In this document: piece after piece, positions 6,743 to 13,743 of the stretch | How positions within the stretch are numbered: the stretch's first letter is position 1 | Layout of the letters: every line of letters starts with the position of its first letter | Origin: Gammaproteobacteria bacterium | GTDB taxonomy: Bacteria > Pseudomonadota > Gammaproteobacteria > Steroidobacterales > Steroidobacteraceae | DNA: 16,521 bases | Direction: 5' to 3' | Assembly (NCBI GenBank): GCA_030043215.1 | Contig: JASHYG010000159.1 | Location: 1 to 16,521, forward strand | Position numbers and translations under genes: made by a program | The notes under the pieces: model-generated | Told to the model about the DNA's origin: nothing | The model's database searches: none | Seen by the model: the letters and a program-made list of their open reading frames with translations, nothing else

Positions 6743-9700
6743 TCAGCGGCTGCCCGCGGCGCGCGGAGCCTCGGAGACGATGCCCTGCAGAGCCGCCGCG
6801 ACTCGCTGCCGCTCTGCAGCGATGCGGGCGATGTGCTCCGCCAGCTCGGCATCGGTGAGGGCCGCGGCGCGCGACTCGAGCGCGGCGCAGAGCTCCCGCA
6901 AAGGCGTCGCGTGAATGTTGGCGCTCGCCCCTTTCAGGGAGTGCGCTGCCCGCACGAGAGCGCCGCAGTCGTGCCGGGCGATGCAGCGGTTCAGCTCCGC
7001 CAGGAGCTCCTCGCTCGTGTACACGAACGCCTCCGCGACCTCGCGGGCGAATTCCGAGTCCTCGCCGGTCAGCTCGCGAAATCCGTCCAGGTCCACGGGA
7101 GCATCGCCCACTCTCGAGGCGACGAGCTTCACCACGGCGATGTCGTCGAGCACCGCGCCGCCTGCCGTGATCCTGCCGCCTTCCGCGGCGTCCGAGGCGA
7201 GCAGGCCAAATCGCTCCAGGACGGCCTCGAGCCTCTGCACGTCGAGCGGCTTCGTGATGAGATCGTCCATGCCGGCATCGAGGCAGCGCTCCCGCTGGCC
7301 CGCCATCGCGCTCGCCGTCAGCGCGACGATCGGCGTGCGGCGCCGGCCCTGCTCGAGCCTGCGCAAGGAGCTGGTCGCGGCATAGCCATCCATGAGCGGC
7401 ATCTGCAGATCGAGCAGCACCAGATCGAAGCGCCCCTGCTCGCAGGCCTGAACGGCCTCGAGCCCGTTGCCCGCGACGCTCACCTGGCAGCCGAGCCGCT
7501 CGAGAAAGCTCCGCGCTACCTTCTGGTTGACGAGATTGTCCTCGACGAGCAGCACCTTGCCCGCGTACCGCGGGACGAATTTCGCGGGGCCTTGCGGCGC
7601 GGTTCCAGGCGCGAGTGCGGCGCGCGCGTGCCCCTCGTCGCCCGCTGTCCATCCGGATTCGGCCGGCGTTTCCGCACCCGGCCGCGCGGCGTCGGCCAGC
7701 TCGAGCGGCAGCACGAACCAGAACGTCGAGCCCCGCCCCGGCGCGCTGTCCACCCCCACGTCGCCGCCCATCAGCTCGACGAGGCGGCGCACGATCGAGA
7801 GGCCGAGGCCCGTGCCGCCGAAATTCCTCGTCGTGGAGGAATCCGCCTGAACGAACGGCTGGAACAGCGTCGAGAGCGTCCCGGAGGAGATCCCGATGCC
7901 GGTATCGCGCACCTCGAAGCGGGTGAGCACGTCGCCGTTCCGCCGGCCGGCGAGGCTGACTCGAACCGTGATACCGCCCGCGGGCGTGAATTTGATGGCG
8001 TTGCTGATGAGATTGATCAGGCACTGGCGGATCCGCTGCCGGTCGCCCACGACCCGCCGCGGCACGTCGGGATCGACGCGCACGTCGAGCCGCAGGCTCT
8101 TCGCGGTGGCCTGGAAGGCGAGGATGGCCCGGACTTCGGCGACGCTTGCCGGCAGGTCCATCTCGGCGGCGTCGATGTCGAGCTTGCCGGCCTCGATCTT
8201 GGAGAAGTCGAGGATGTCGTTGATCACCGCGAGCAGCGAGTTGGCGCTCGCGTGGATCGTCTCGGCGTACTCGCGCTGCCCGTCATCCAGCGCGGAGTCG
8301 AGCAGCAGGCTCGTCATGCCGATGATGCCGTTCATCGGCGTGCGGATCTCGTGGCTCACGTTCGCGAGGAAGGCGCTCTTCGAGCGGCTCGCGGCCTGGG
8401 CGGCCTCGGAGGCGTGAATGAGCGCATCGCGCGCGGCGTGCGCCTCGGTCACATCCTGCATCGAGCCGGCGAGGCGCAGCGGCACGCCGCTCGCGTCCCG
8501 CTCGGCCTCGCCGCGCATCCGCACCCAGCGGTACGTGCCGGACCGGGTGCGGGCCCGCACCTCCACGTCGTACGGCTCGTTGCGCTCGAAGTGCGCGCGC
8601 AGCGCGGCCCGGCAAGACTCGAGGTCATCGACGTGGACGAGACTCTCGGGCGTTTCGACGGCCCCGGAGATCTCCCCTTCCGCAAAGCCCAGGATCGCCT
8701 CGTAGCGCGGCGATACCCAGAGAAACCTCCCGACGAGATCCCACTCCCACAGTCCATCCTGCGTTCCGCGGATGGCGCGCTCGAAGCGCTGCCGGGCCGC
8801 CTTCAACGCATCCTCGGCGAGCTTCTGCTTGTGGATGTCCTGCACGGATCCGGACACCCGCACACCGCGCCCCTCGGAGTCGAGCTCGGCCTGGCCGCGC
8901 GCGAGGAACCATCGATAGGTCCCGTCCTTCAGGCGCAATCGGATGTCGTGGTGGTACGGCATGCCGGAGACCCGGTGCCGCTCGATCAGCTCCCGGGCCG
9001 CCGGGAGATCGTCGGGGTGAGTGATCGCGTGCATGTCATCGACGGTGTCGAGATCGAGCTCGCCCGGGCCGTAGCCGAGGAGGGCGTGGTAGCTGGAGGA
9101 GGCCCAGTACCTGCGCGTGAGCAGATCGAGCTCCCAGTGTCCTTCGTGGATCGACAGGGAAGCCCGCTCCAGCCGGCGCTGCGCATCGCGCAGAGCCTCG
9201 GCCTGGGCACGGAACCGCTCGGCGGCCTCGACCTCGACCGTGATGTCGCGCGTCGCCCCGAGGGCGCGCAGTGCACGGCCGTCCTCATCGCGGATGAATT
9301 TCTGGTAGAGCTGCAGGTGCCGCACCTGGCCGTTGCGGCCGCGGCGCCGCATCCGGATCGTCATGTTCGTCGTGCCGTCGGAGAGCGCCTTCATGGTGGC
9401 GGCCCTCACGGTGGCGGAATCCTCCGGCAGGATGCTCGCGATGAGCCGCCGTCCGATCTCCTCCGGGTCCGCGCTCGGATCCTCGAATTCCTCGCCGAGC
9501 CCGTGAAACCAGGTAAATCGATCGAGCGGGTAGTCGTACTCCCAGCATTCGATCCCGGCGGCCTCGGCGGCGAGGGTCAAGTGGTCGAGGAGCTTGCGCT
9601 CATGCTCGACGTTGCGGCGCAGCTGCTCCGCCGCCTCGAACTCCTTCGTGATGTCCCAGCTCACGCCGAGCGACCGCAGGGGCTCGCCCTGTGCATCGAC

Positions 9701-10033
9701 CGTGGTGCGCGCGTAGGCCTGGATGTGGCGGATGGAGCCATCCGCGAGGCGCAGCCGGTAGCGGAACGAGGCGTCCGCATCGCCCTTCGCGAGAGCATCG
9801 ACGATGACTTTGTGCCCCACGTCCCTGTCGTCGGGATGCACCCACTGGAACAGGTCCGCGCCGAGCTCCTGGCCGTAGTGCCTGTTCGTCGTCGCCAGCG
9901 CGACCCGGCTCTCGTCCCACGAGATGGTGTGCGCCGACCAGTCGACCTCCCAGACGAAGATGCCTGCGGCTTGGGTCGCGATGCTCAGTCGCGCAAGGAG
10001 CTCGTGCTCTGTCAGCGAGTCTTTGTCCGGCAT
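6743..10033 (-). CDS. Soluble hybrid histidine kinase: four PAS domains, HisKA, HATPase, receiver, Hpt
   Basis: This 1096-residue protein has no membrane helix or signal peptide, so it should sense a cytoplasmic cue. Four PAS/PAC units fill about residues 15-135, 145-272, 288-405 and 412-535. HisKA follows, with the H-box SHEIRTPMNG and the phosphorylated His561. The ATPase domain has the N-box around Asn678, G1 DTGIGIS (710-716) and G2 GGTGLGLS (739-746). The receiver has Glu831/Asp832, phospho-acceptor Asp875 in LVLLDLQMP, Thr906 and Lys928. The Hpt domain carries AAHSLKGASANI with His1031. A full His-Asp-His relay is therefore present in one chain (BarA/TodS-like order), ending in an Hpt that would pass phosphate to a separate response regulator, none of which is encoded here. 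The ATG at 10033 opens the first PAS directly; I see no clear Shine-Dalgarno. The upstream gap (10034-10241) holds a CRP-like site and a hairpin. Confidence 0.95.
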   Translation of the reverse strand: MPDKDSLTEHELLARLSIATQAAGIFVWEVDWSAHTISWDESRVALATTNRHYGQELGADLFQWVHPDDRDVGHKVIVDALAKGDADASFRYRLRLADGSIRHIQAYARTTVDAQGEPLRSLGVSWDITKEFEAAEQLRRNVEHERKLLDHLTLAAEAAGIECWEYDYPLDRFTWFHGLGEEFEDPSADPEEIGRRLIASILPEDSATVRAATMKALSDGTTNMTIRMRRRGRNGQVRHLQLYQKFIRDEDGRALRALGATRDITVEVEAAERFRAQAEALRDAQRRLERASLSIHEGHWELDLLTRRYWASSSYHALLGYGPGELDLDTVDDMHAITHPDDLPAARELIERHRVSGMPYHHDIRLRLKDGTYRWFLARGQAELDSEGRGVRVSGSVQDIHKQKLAEDALKAARQRFERAIRGTQDGLWEWDLVGRFLWVSPRYEAILGFAEGEISGAVETPESLVHVDDLESCRAALRAHFERNEPYDVEVRARTRSGTYRWVRMRGEAERDASGVPLRLAGSMQDVTEAHAARDALIHASEAAQAASRSKSAFLANVSHEIRTPMNGIIGMTSLLLDSALDDGQREYAETIHASANSLLAVINDILDFSKIEAGKLDIDAAEMDLPASVAEVRAILAFQATAKSLRLDVRVDPDVPRRVVGDRQRIRQCLINLISNAIKFTPAGGITVRVSLAGRRNGDVLTRFEVRDTGIGISSGTLSTLFQPFVQADSSTTRNFGGTGLGLSIVRRLVELMGGDVGVDSAPGRGSTFWFVLPLELADAARPGAETPAESGWTAGDEGHARAALAPGTAPQGPAKFVPRYAGKVLLVEDNLVNQKVARSFLERLGCQVSVAGNGLEAVQACEQGRFDLVLLDLQMPLMDGYAATSSLRRLEQGRRRTPIVALTASAMAGQRERCLDAGMDDLITKPLDVQRLEAVLERFGLLASDAAEGGRITAGGAVLDDIAVVKLVASRVGDAPVDLDGFRELTGEDSEFAREVAEAFVYTSEELLAELNRCIARHDCGALVRAAHSLKGASANIHATPLRELCAALESRAAALTDAELAEHIARIAAERQRVAAALQGIVSEAPRAAGSR

Positions 10034-10143
10034 CGTCGGAATGTCGCAGCCGCCCCGGGCGCCATGGCCGCCCGCTACTGTAGGTGCGCGCTCGCTCGGC
10101 GACAGCGACCCACGTACCGAAACACGGTCCGCGGGGGAAAGAG

Positions 10144-10159
10144 TGAGAGACCGATCACA
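10144..10159. promoter_or_regulatory. Candidate CRP/FNR-family binding site
   Basis: On the minus strand this reads TGTGA-TCGGTC-TCTCA. It matches nine of the ten fixed positions of the CRP consensus TGTGA-N6-TCACA. It lies in the 208-base gap between the NYN gene and the hybrid kinase gene, about 111 bases upstream of the kinase ATG. A weak promoter could follow (TACAGT as -10, near 10076-10081), but I would not rely on it. The presence of a predicted nucleotide cyclase in the neighbouring unit makes a cAMP-type site interesting. A chance match cannot be excluded. Confidence 0.4.
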
Positions 10160-10162
10160 CTA

Positions 10163-10194
10163 CCGGAACGCTCGCTCCCAGCTCGAGCGTTCGG
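10163..10194. terminator. Hairpin downstream of the marR-cyclase-NYN unit
   Basis: GAACGCTCG (10166-10174) pairs perfectly with CGAGCGTTC (10184-10192) across a nine-base loop. After a one-base bulge the stem gains two more C-G pairs (10163-10164 with 10193-10194). It lies about 50 bases beyond the stop of the NYN gene, where a terminator for that minus-strand unit is expected. The following bases on the minus strand are only mildly T-rich, so termination would be imperfect or depend on another factor. The CRP-like site starts three bases further on. Confidence 0.45.
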
Positions 10195-10241
10195 CCCGGA
10201 CGCGAAGCGTGCGCTCGAAATCCGGGCGTGCAGCTCGAGGC

Positions 10242-11081
10242 TCAGGCCGGCTCGGCGGGCGTGTGGATCAAGTAGCCGCCGGATTTGTCGTCGCGCTCCA
10301 GAGCGAGCAGCCGGCGCGCCGCGGCTTCCTCGAGCAGGCGGTTGAACGAGCGGAATCCGTAATAGCTCTCGTTGAAGCCGGGCCGTACGCGCTTCAAGGC
10401 CTGCTTCACCATGGAGCCCCAGACTTTGCCGTCCTCGCCCCGCTCGGTCATCAGCGCATCGACGGTCGCGAGGACCAGATCGAACGCCTCCTGCTTCTTG
10501 TCCTCGTCGCGTTCCTTCGTGTCGGCCGTGGCCGCAGGCGCCGCGGCCTCGGCCGCCGCAGGCTCGCCGCCCGACTTCTTGCGGGAGCCGCGCCGCGACT
10601 TCTGCTCTCTCACCAGGTCGTCGTAGTAGATGAACTCGTCGCAGCTCGCAATCAGCAGGTCGGAGGTCGAGTTCTTCACACCGAGACCGATGACGCCCTT
10701 GTCGTTCTCCCGGAGCTTCGCGACGAGCGGGGAGAAATCCGAATCGCCGCTGATGATCACGAAGGTGTCGACGTGCGGCTTGGTGTAGCACAGGTCGAGC
10801 GCATCGACGACCATGCGGATGTCCGCGGAGTTCTTGCCCGACTGCTTGACGTGGGGGATCTCGATGAGCTCGAAGCCCGCATGGTGCATGCCGGCCTTGA
10901 ACTCCTTGTACCGCTCCCAGTCGCAGTACGCCTTCTTGACGACGATGGAGCCCTTGAGCAGCAGCCGCTCGAGGACTCGCTTGATGTCGAACTGCGCCAA
11001 GCGCTCGTCGCGCACTCCGAGGGCGATGTTCTCGAAGTCGCAGAACAGCGCGAGATTGGCCGTCTCCGGCACGGCGCTCAC
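10242..11081 (-). CDS. NYN domain (LabA/TIGR00288-like) predicted ribonuclease with OST-HTH/LOTUS domain
   Basis: This 279-residue cytoplasmic protein joins an N-terminal NYN domain (about 8-155), a PIN-like metal-dependent nuclease fold, to a C-terminal OST-HTH/LOTUS domain (about 198-273), a predicted RNA-binding winged helix. Likely metal-binding acids are Asp15 in CDFEN, Asp87 in NSADIRM, and Asp113/Asp115 in SGDSDFSP. The linker (about 160-198) is Lys/Arg-rich, then Ala/Glu-rich, and looks unstructured. I chose the GTG at 11081 because it overlaps the stop of the cyclase gene by four bases (GTGA), indicating translational coupling; a GTG three codons later is an alternative. NYN-LOTUS proteins are thought to act in RNA processing or decay; the exact target is unknown. 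The frame stays open far upstream, but that part is antisense-style overlap with the cyclase gene. Confidence 0.9.
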   Translation of the reverse strand: MSAVPETANLALFCDFENIALGVRDERLAQFDIKRVLERLLLKGSIVVKKAYCDWERYKEFKAGMHHAGFELIEIPHVKQSGKNSADIRMVVDALDLCYTKPHVDTFVIISGDSDFSPLVAKLRENDKGVIGLGVKNSTSDLLIASCDEFIYYDDLVREQKSRRGSRKKSGGEPAAAEAAAPAATADTKERDEDKKQEAFDLVLATVDALMTERGEDGKVWGSMVKQALKRVRPGFNESYYGFRSFNRLLEEAAARRLLALERDDKSGGYLIHTPAEPA

Positions 11082-12253
11082 GGGCTCACCGAGGTGAGGT
11101 CCGGAGCCTCGCCGAGATCGAGCCGCTTGTCGAGCGGCACGCAGAAGATGTCGATGGGCGTCGAGCGCCCGCGGAGCGTCATCGGCGGCAGCTCGACCGC
11201 GTGGATGTCGAGGCCACGCGCATCGAGCGAGCGCTTGACGGTACCGGAGAAGATCATCTCGCCCGCGCGGGCGCGCTGGCACAGTCGCGACGCAATGTTC
11301 ACGGCGTCTCCGATGATGGTGTAGTTCATGAACATGGCCGATCCGACGTTCCCCGCGACCACGTCGCCCTCGTTGATCCCGATGCCGAGGCCGGTCTCGA
11401 TCCGATGCCGCTCGCGCCAGGACTCGGCGAGGTTGCCGAAGCGCTCGAGCATCTCCTGTGCCGCGAGCACGGCCCTCTCGGAGCTGTCGGCCTGCTCGAG
11501 CGGCACGCCGAAGCCCACCATGAGGCAGTCGCCGGCCATGTGGAACACGGTGCCTCCGTGCTGGAAGGCGATCTCCACGAGCAGCGAGAAGTACTCGTTG
11601 AGCAGCGGCACCACCTCGTGCGGGCTCAAGCGCTCCGAGATGCCGGTGAAGCCGCGCAGATCGGCGAACATCACGACGGCGCGCGTGCGGATGTCCGAGG
11701 AAGCGAGGATGCTGTCGCGCAGCTCCGAGTTGCCGAGGATGCGGTCGGCGAGCTGCGGTGAGACGTAGCGGCGGAACGTCCGGCGAATCTCCTCCCGCCG
11801 CGTGACCTCGGCTTTGAGCGCCGCGTCGGCCGCCTGCCGGCGCGCGGAGCTCTGGCGCGCGAGCGCCATGAGACGCGTGAGGAGCACTTCGCGCGGGACC
11901 TGGCGCGTGACGAAGTCGTCGGCGCCCGCCGAGAAGGCGTCCACGCGCAGCTTCGCGCTGCGGCTCACGACGATCACGGGCAGCAGCATGGTCGCCGGAT
12001 GCTCCTTCAGCGCCCGGCACAGATCGAGCGCCCGCAGCTGCGGGCAGTCCGCGTCCACGAAGATCAGGTCGGGAACGTAGTCCTCGAGGCGCGCGACCAC
12101 CTCGGCCGCCGTCGCGAACGGTTGCAGCTCGAAGCGCGGCTCCGCGCCCCCATCGGCGACGAGCGGCAGCACCACGGCGCACTCGCCGGCGGCGAGCACG
12201 CGCAGCTGCTCGGCGCGCCGGATCAGGCGGCTATTCTCGATTCCGTTCTGCAT
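11078..12253 (-). CDS. Class III adenylate/guanylate cyclase with N-terminal degenerate receiver domain
   Basis: This 391-residue soluble protein should make a cyclic nucleotide from NTP. I chose the ATG at 12253 because GGGAG sits five bases before it; upstream ATGs at 12280 and 12322 lack such a site and would overlap marR much more. Residues about 20-130 form a receiver-like domain with Asp67 in IFVDAD at the phospho-acceptor place. The usual acidic pair is missing at the N-terminus and the conserved Lys is Arg117 (FVTRQV), so phosphorylation is doubtful. A charged helix (130-165) leads to the catalytic domain (about 190-375). Metal residues are Asp198 in FADLRGFT and Asp242 in AGDCLM. Transition-state residues are Asn319 and Arg323 in NIASR. 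The usual purine-selecting Lys appears to be His238, with Thr312 as partner, so cAMP versus cGMP is uncertain. It overlaps marR by 23 bases and the NYN gene by 4. Confidence 0.92.
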   Translation of the reverse strand: MQNGIENSRLIRRAEQLRVLAAGECAVVLPLVADGGAEPRFELQPFATAAEVVARLEDYVPDLIFVDADCPQLRALDLCRALKEHPATMLLPVIVVSRSAKLRVDAFSAGADDFVTRQVPREVLLTRLMALARQSSARRQAADAALKAEVTRREEIRRTFRRYVSPQLADRILGNSELRDSILASSDIRTRAVVMFADLRGFTGISERLSPHEVVPLLNEYFSLLVEIAFQHGGTVFHMAGDCLMVGFGVPLEQADSSERAVLAAQEMLERFGNLAESWRERHRIETGLGIGINEGDVVAGNVGSAMFMNYTIIGDAVNIASRLCQRARAGEMIFSGTVKRSLDARGLDIHAVELPPMTLRGRSTPIDIFCVPLDKRLDLGEAPDLTSVSP

Positions 12254-12887
12254 CCCACTCCCGCTCCAGCCCGGCTCCATTGTGCACGCGCCGCGGCGCG
12301 GCTGCAGCAAGTTCGTCCGCAAGCAACCCCGAGCGCGGCCCGGCGCGCTCCAGGCGGCCGATGAGCTGATCGACCAGGCGGCCCAGGAACTGCACCTCGA
12401 GCTGCGACATCGACGCGAGCAGAAAGCTCGACATGCGCTCCATGTCCGGCGCGAACGATCGGCACACGGCCCAGCCCCTCGGCGTGAGACGCAGGAGCTT
12501 GCGCCGGTGGTTGTCGGGATCGCGCCGGTCGGCGATTCGCCCCTGGCGGCGCAGCGTCGCGACCGACCGGCTCACGTTCATGGGGTGCATGCCCGTCGCG
12601 TCCGACAGCTCGTGAGCGGCGGCGTCCGGCATGGAAGCGAGCGTGACCAGCACGCGCGCGTCGTTGATCGTGAGGTGGTAGCGCCCGGCGAAGCGCGAGA
12701 AAAACGGCCGGTTGATGAGATTCGTGAGCTTCATCAGCCGGTACCACACCGACTGCCGCGACAGTGGCGTCTCCTCCCCCAGTACGGCCGCGCGCCGGTC
12801 GCCGCCGGCGCCTGCCGGTTGCAGAGCTGCCGCGGCATTCCGACCGTGCGCGGTGCTCGCCATGTCCAGTCGTTCGGCTTTGCGCAT
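12231..12887 (-). CDS. MarR family transcriptional regulator
   Basis: This 218-residue protein carries a winged helix-turn-helix of the MarR type. The helix-turn-helix lies at about residues 88-115 (AAHELSDATGMHPMNVSRSV), with positions consistent with DNA reading by the second helix. The wing is DRRDPDNHRRKLLRLTPRG (120-138), the family hallmark. Flanking helices (45-70 and 145-182) should form the dimer. MarR proteins usually repress and let go of DNA on binding a small molecule, often an aromatic acid. The ATG at 12887 lies about 20 bases after a good -10 box; the ATG at 12863 is a possible alternative. Neither has a clear Shine-Dalgarno. The last 30 residues overlap the start of the cyclase gene and are unconserved. 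It heads the marR-cyclase-NYN unit and is divergent from the SDR gene, a likely target along with itself. Confidence 0.92.
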   Translation of the reverse strand: MRKAERLDMASTAHGRNAAAALQPAGAGGDRRAAVLGEETPLSRQSVWYRLMKLTNLINRPFFSRFAGRYHLTINDARVLVTLASMPDAAAHELSDATGMHPMNVSRSVATLRRQGRIADRRDPDNHRRKLLRLTPRGWAVCRSFAPDMERMSSFLLASMSQLEVQFLGRLVDQLIGRLERAGPRSGLLADELAAAAPRRVHNGAGLEREWDAERNRE

Positions 12888-12888
12888 C

Positions 12889-12934
12889 TTGTCAGAGCTT
12901 GTTCGGTCCGCGATTATACGTCGCCGTCCGACCG
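12889..12934. promoter_or_regulatory. Divergent promoter region of marR and the SDR gene
   Basis: The 57-base gap between marR (minus) and the SDR gene (plus) has a perfect TATAAT on the minus strand at 12918-12913, well placed for marR with a leader of about 20 bases; its -35 region (CTCACG, 17-base spacer) is poor. On the plus strand TTGTCA (12889-12894) and TTATAC (12914-12919) could serve the SDR gene, but the 19-base spacer is long. Weak arms CGGTC (12904-12908) and GACCG (12930-12934) flank the -10 boxes and might be part of an operator. The shared AT-rich core means one bound repressor could silence both genes. Confidence 0.5.
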
Positions 12935-12944
12935 GCGTGAGCCT

Positions 12945-13700
12945 ATGCAGCCCAGGTTTAACCAGAAAGTTGCCGTCGTCATCGGCGGCAACAGCGGTAT
13001 CGGCCTCGCGTCGGCGCAGGCGTTTGCGCTCGAGGGGGCGCGCGTGGTCGTCACGGGCCGGGATACGGCCACGCTTTCCCGGGCGGCGGAGTCCCTCGGC
13101 GGCGGCGCGCTCGCCGTTCGGTGCGACCTGGCGCATCTGGGCGAGATCGATGCGCTCATGGGCGAGATCCGCGCGAAGCTCGGTCGCATCGATGTGCTCT
13201 TCGTGAATGCGGGCGCCGGCGCATTCATTCCCATCGAGGCCGTCACGGAGGCGGACTGGGATCGCGTCCTGGCGGTGAACCTGAAAGGCGTGTTTTTCAC
13301 GGTGCAGAAGGCCCTCCCGCTCATGCCGCATGGAGCGGCGATCGTGCTCAATTCCTCCATCGGCTGGAAGAAGGGGATTCCGACCGGTTCCGTTTACGCA
13401 GCGAGCAAGGCGGGCGTCCGAGCCCTCGGCCGCAACTTCGCAGCCGAGCTGGTCGGGCGGGGGATTCGCGTCAACGTCGTGAGCCCGGGGCCGGTGGAGA
13501 CCCCGATCATCGGACGCACTGCGGGACTCACTCCAGAGATGATCCCGGAGCTGCGCAAGCAGATGCTCGCGAACACGCCGATGCGACGGATGGGCGAGCC
13601 GGCGGAGGTCGCCCGTGCCGCGCTGTTCCTCGCCTCGGATGAGGCCTCCTTCATCACCGGCATCGATATGCTGGTCGACGGCGGCGCAGCAAGCTTTTGA
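12945..13700 (+). CDS. SDR family NAD(P)-dependent oxidoreductase
   Basis: This 251-residue classical short-chain dehydrogenase interconverts a hydroxyl and a keto group with NAD(P). The cofactor motif is GGNSGIG (14-20), and Arg39 after the second strand (VTGRD) favours NADP, though weakly. NAG is at 88-90 and Asn112 is in the expected place. The catalytic set is Ser138, Tyr151 and Lys155 (YAASK). The PG motif is at 181-182, and the C-terminal end (FITGIDMLVDGGAA) is standard for the FabG-like group. Length is normal. The ATG at 12945 opens the first strand directly; there is no strong Shine-Dalgarno. It is divergent from marR and convergent with the acyl-CoA ligase. Beside a ligase and thiolase it may act as a beta-hydroxyacyl or alcohol dehydrogenase in a catabolic route. 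The substrate is not readable from the sequence. Confidence 0.93.
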   Translation: MQPRFNQKVAVVIGGNSGIGLASAQAFALEGARVVVTGRDTATLSRAAESLGGGALAVRCDLAHLGEIDALMGEIRAKLGRIDVLFVNAGAGAFIPIEAVTEADWDRVLAVNLKGVFFTVQKALPLMPHGAAIVLNSSIGWKKGIPTGSVYAASKAGVRALGRNFAAELVGRGIRVNVVSPGPVETPIIGRTAGLTPEMIPELRKQMLANTPMRRMGEPAEVARAALFLASDEASFITGIDMLVDGGAASF

Positions 13701-13743
13701 GCCCTCGGAGCTCGGGAGCTGACTCAGCACGGATCGGGGACGG

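Noticed and set aside
6731..10345. A 1204-codon open frame on the plus strand
   Set aside because: It is antisense to the hybrid kinase, whose domains and catalytic motifs are unmistakable. Its translation has an Arg/Ala/Gly/His-rich composition with no motif. Long antisense frames are expected in DNA this GC-rich.
11082..12182. Upstream extension of the NYN frame
   Set aside because: This open stretch lies in another frame of the cyclase gene and its translation is an Arg-rich, motif-free sequence. The NYN domain begins directly after the GTG at 11081.
12254..12322. Longer cyclase start at 12322 or 12280
   Set aside because: Neither ATG has a ribosome binding site and the extra residues are unconserved-looking. 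The ATG at 12253 has GGGAG at good spacing.
13701..13743. Possible terminator between the convergent SDR and ligase genes
   Set aside because: The GAGCTC-centred repeat in this 43-base gap forms only a short, poorly matched stem and no T-run follows on either strand.
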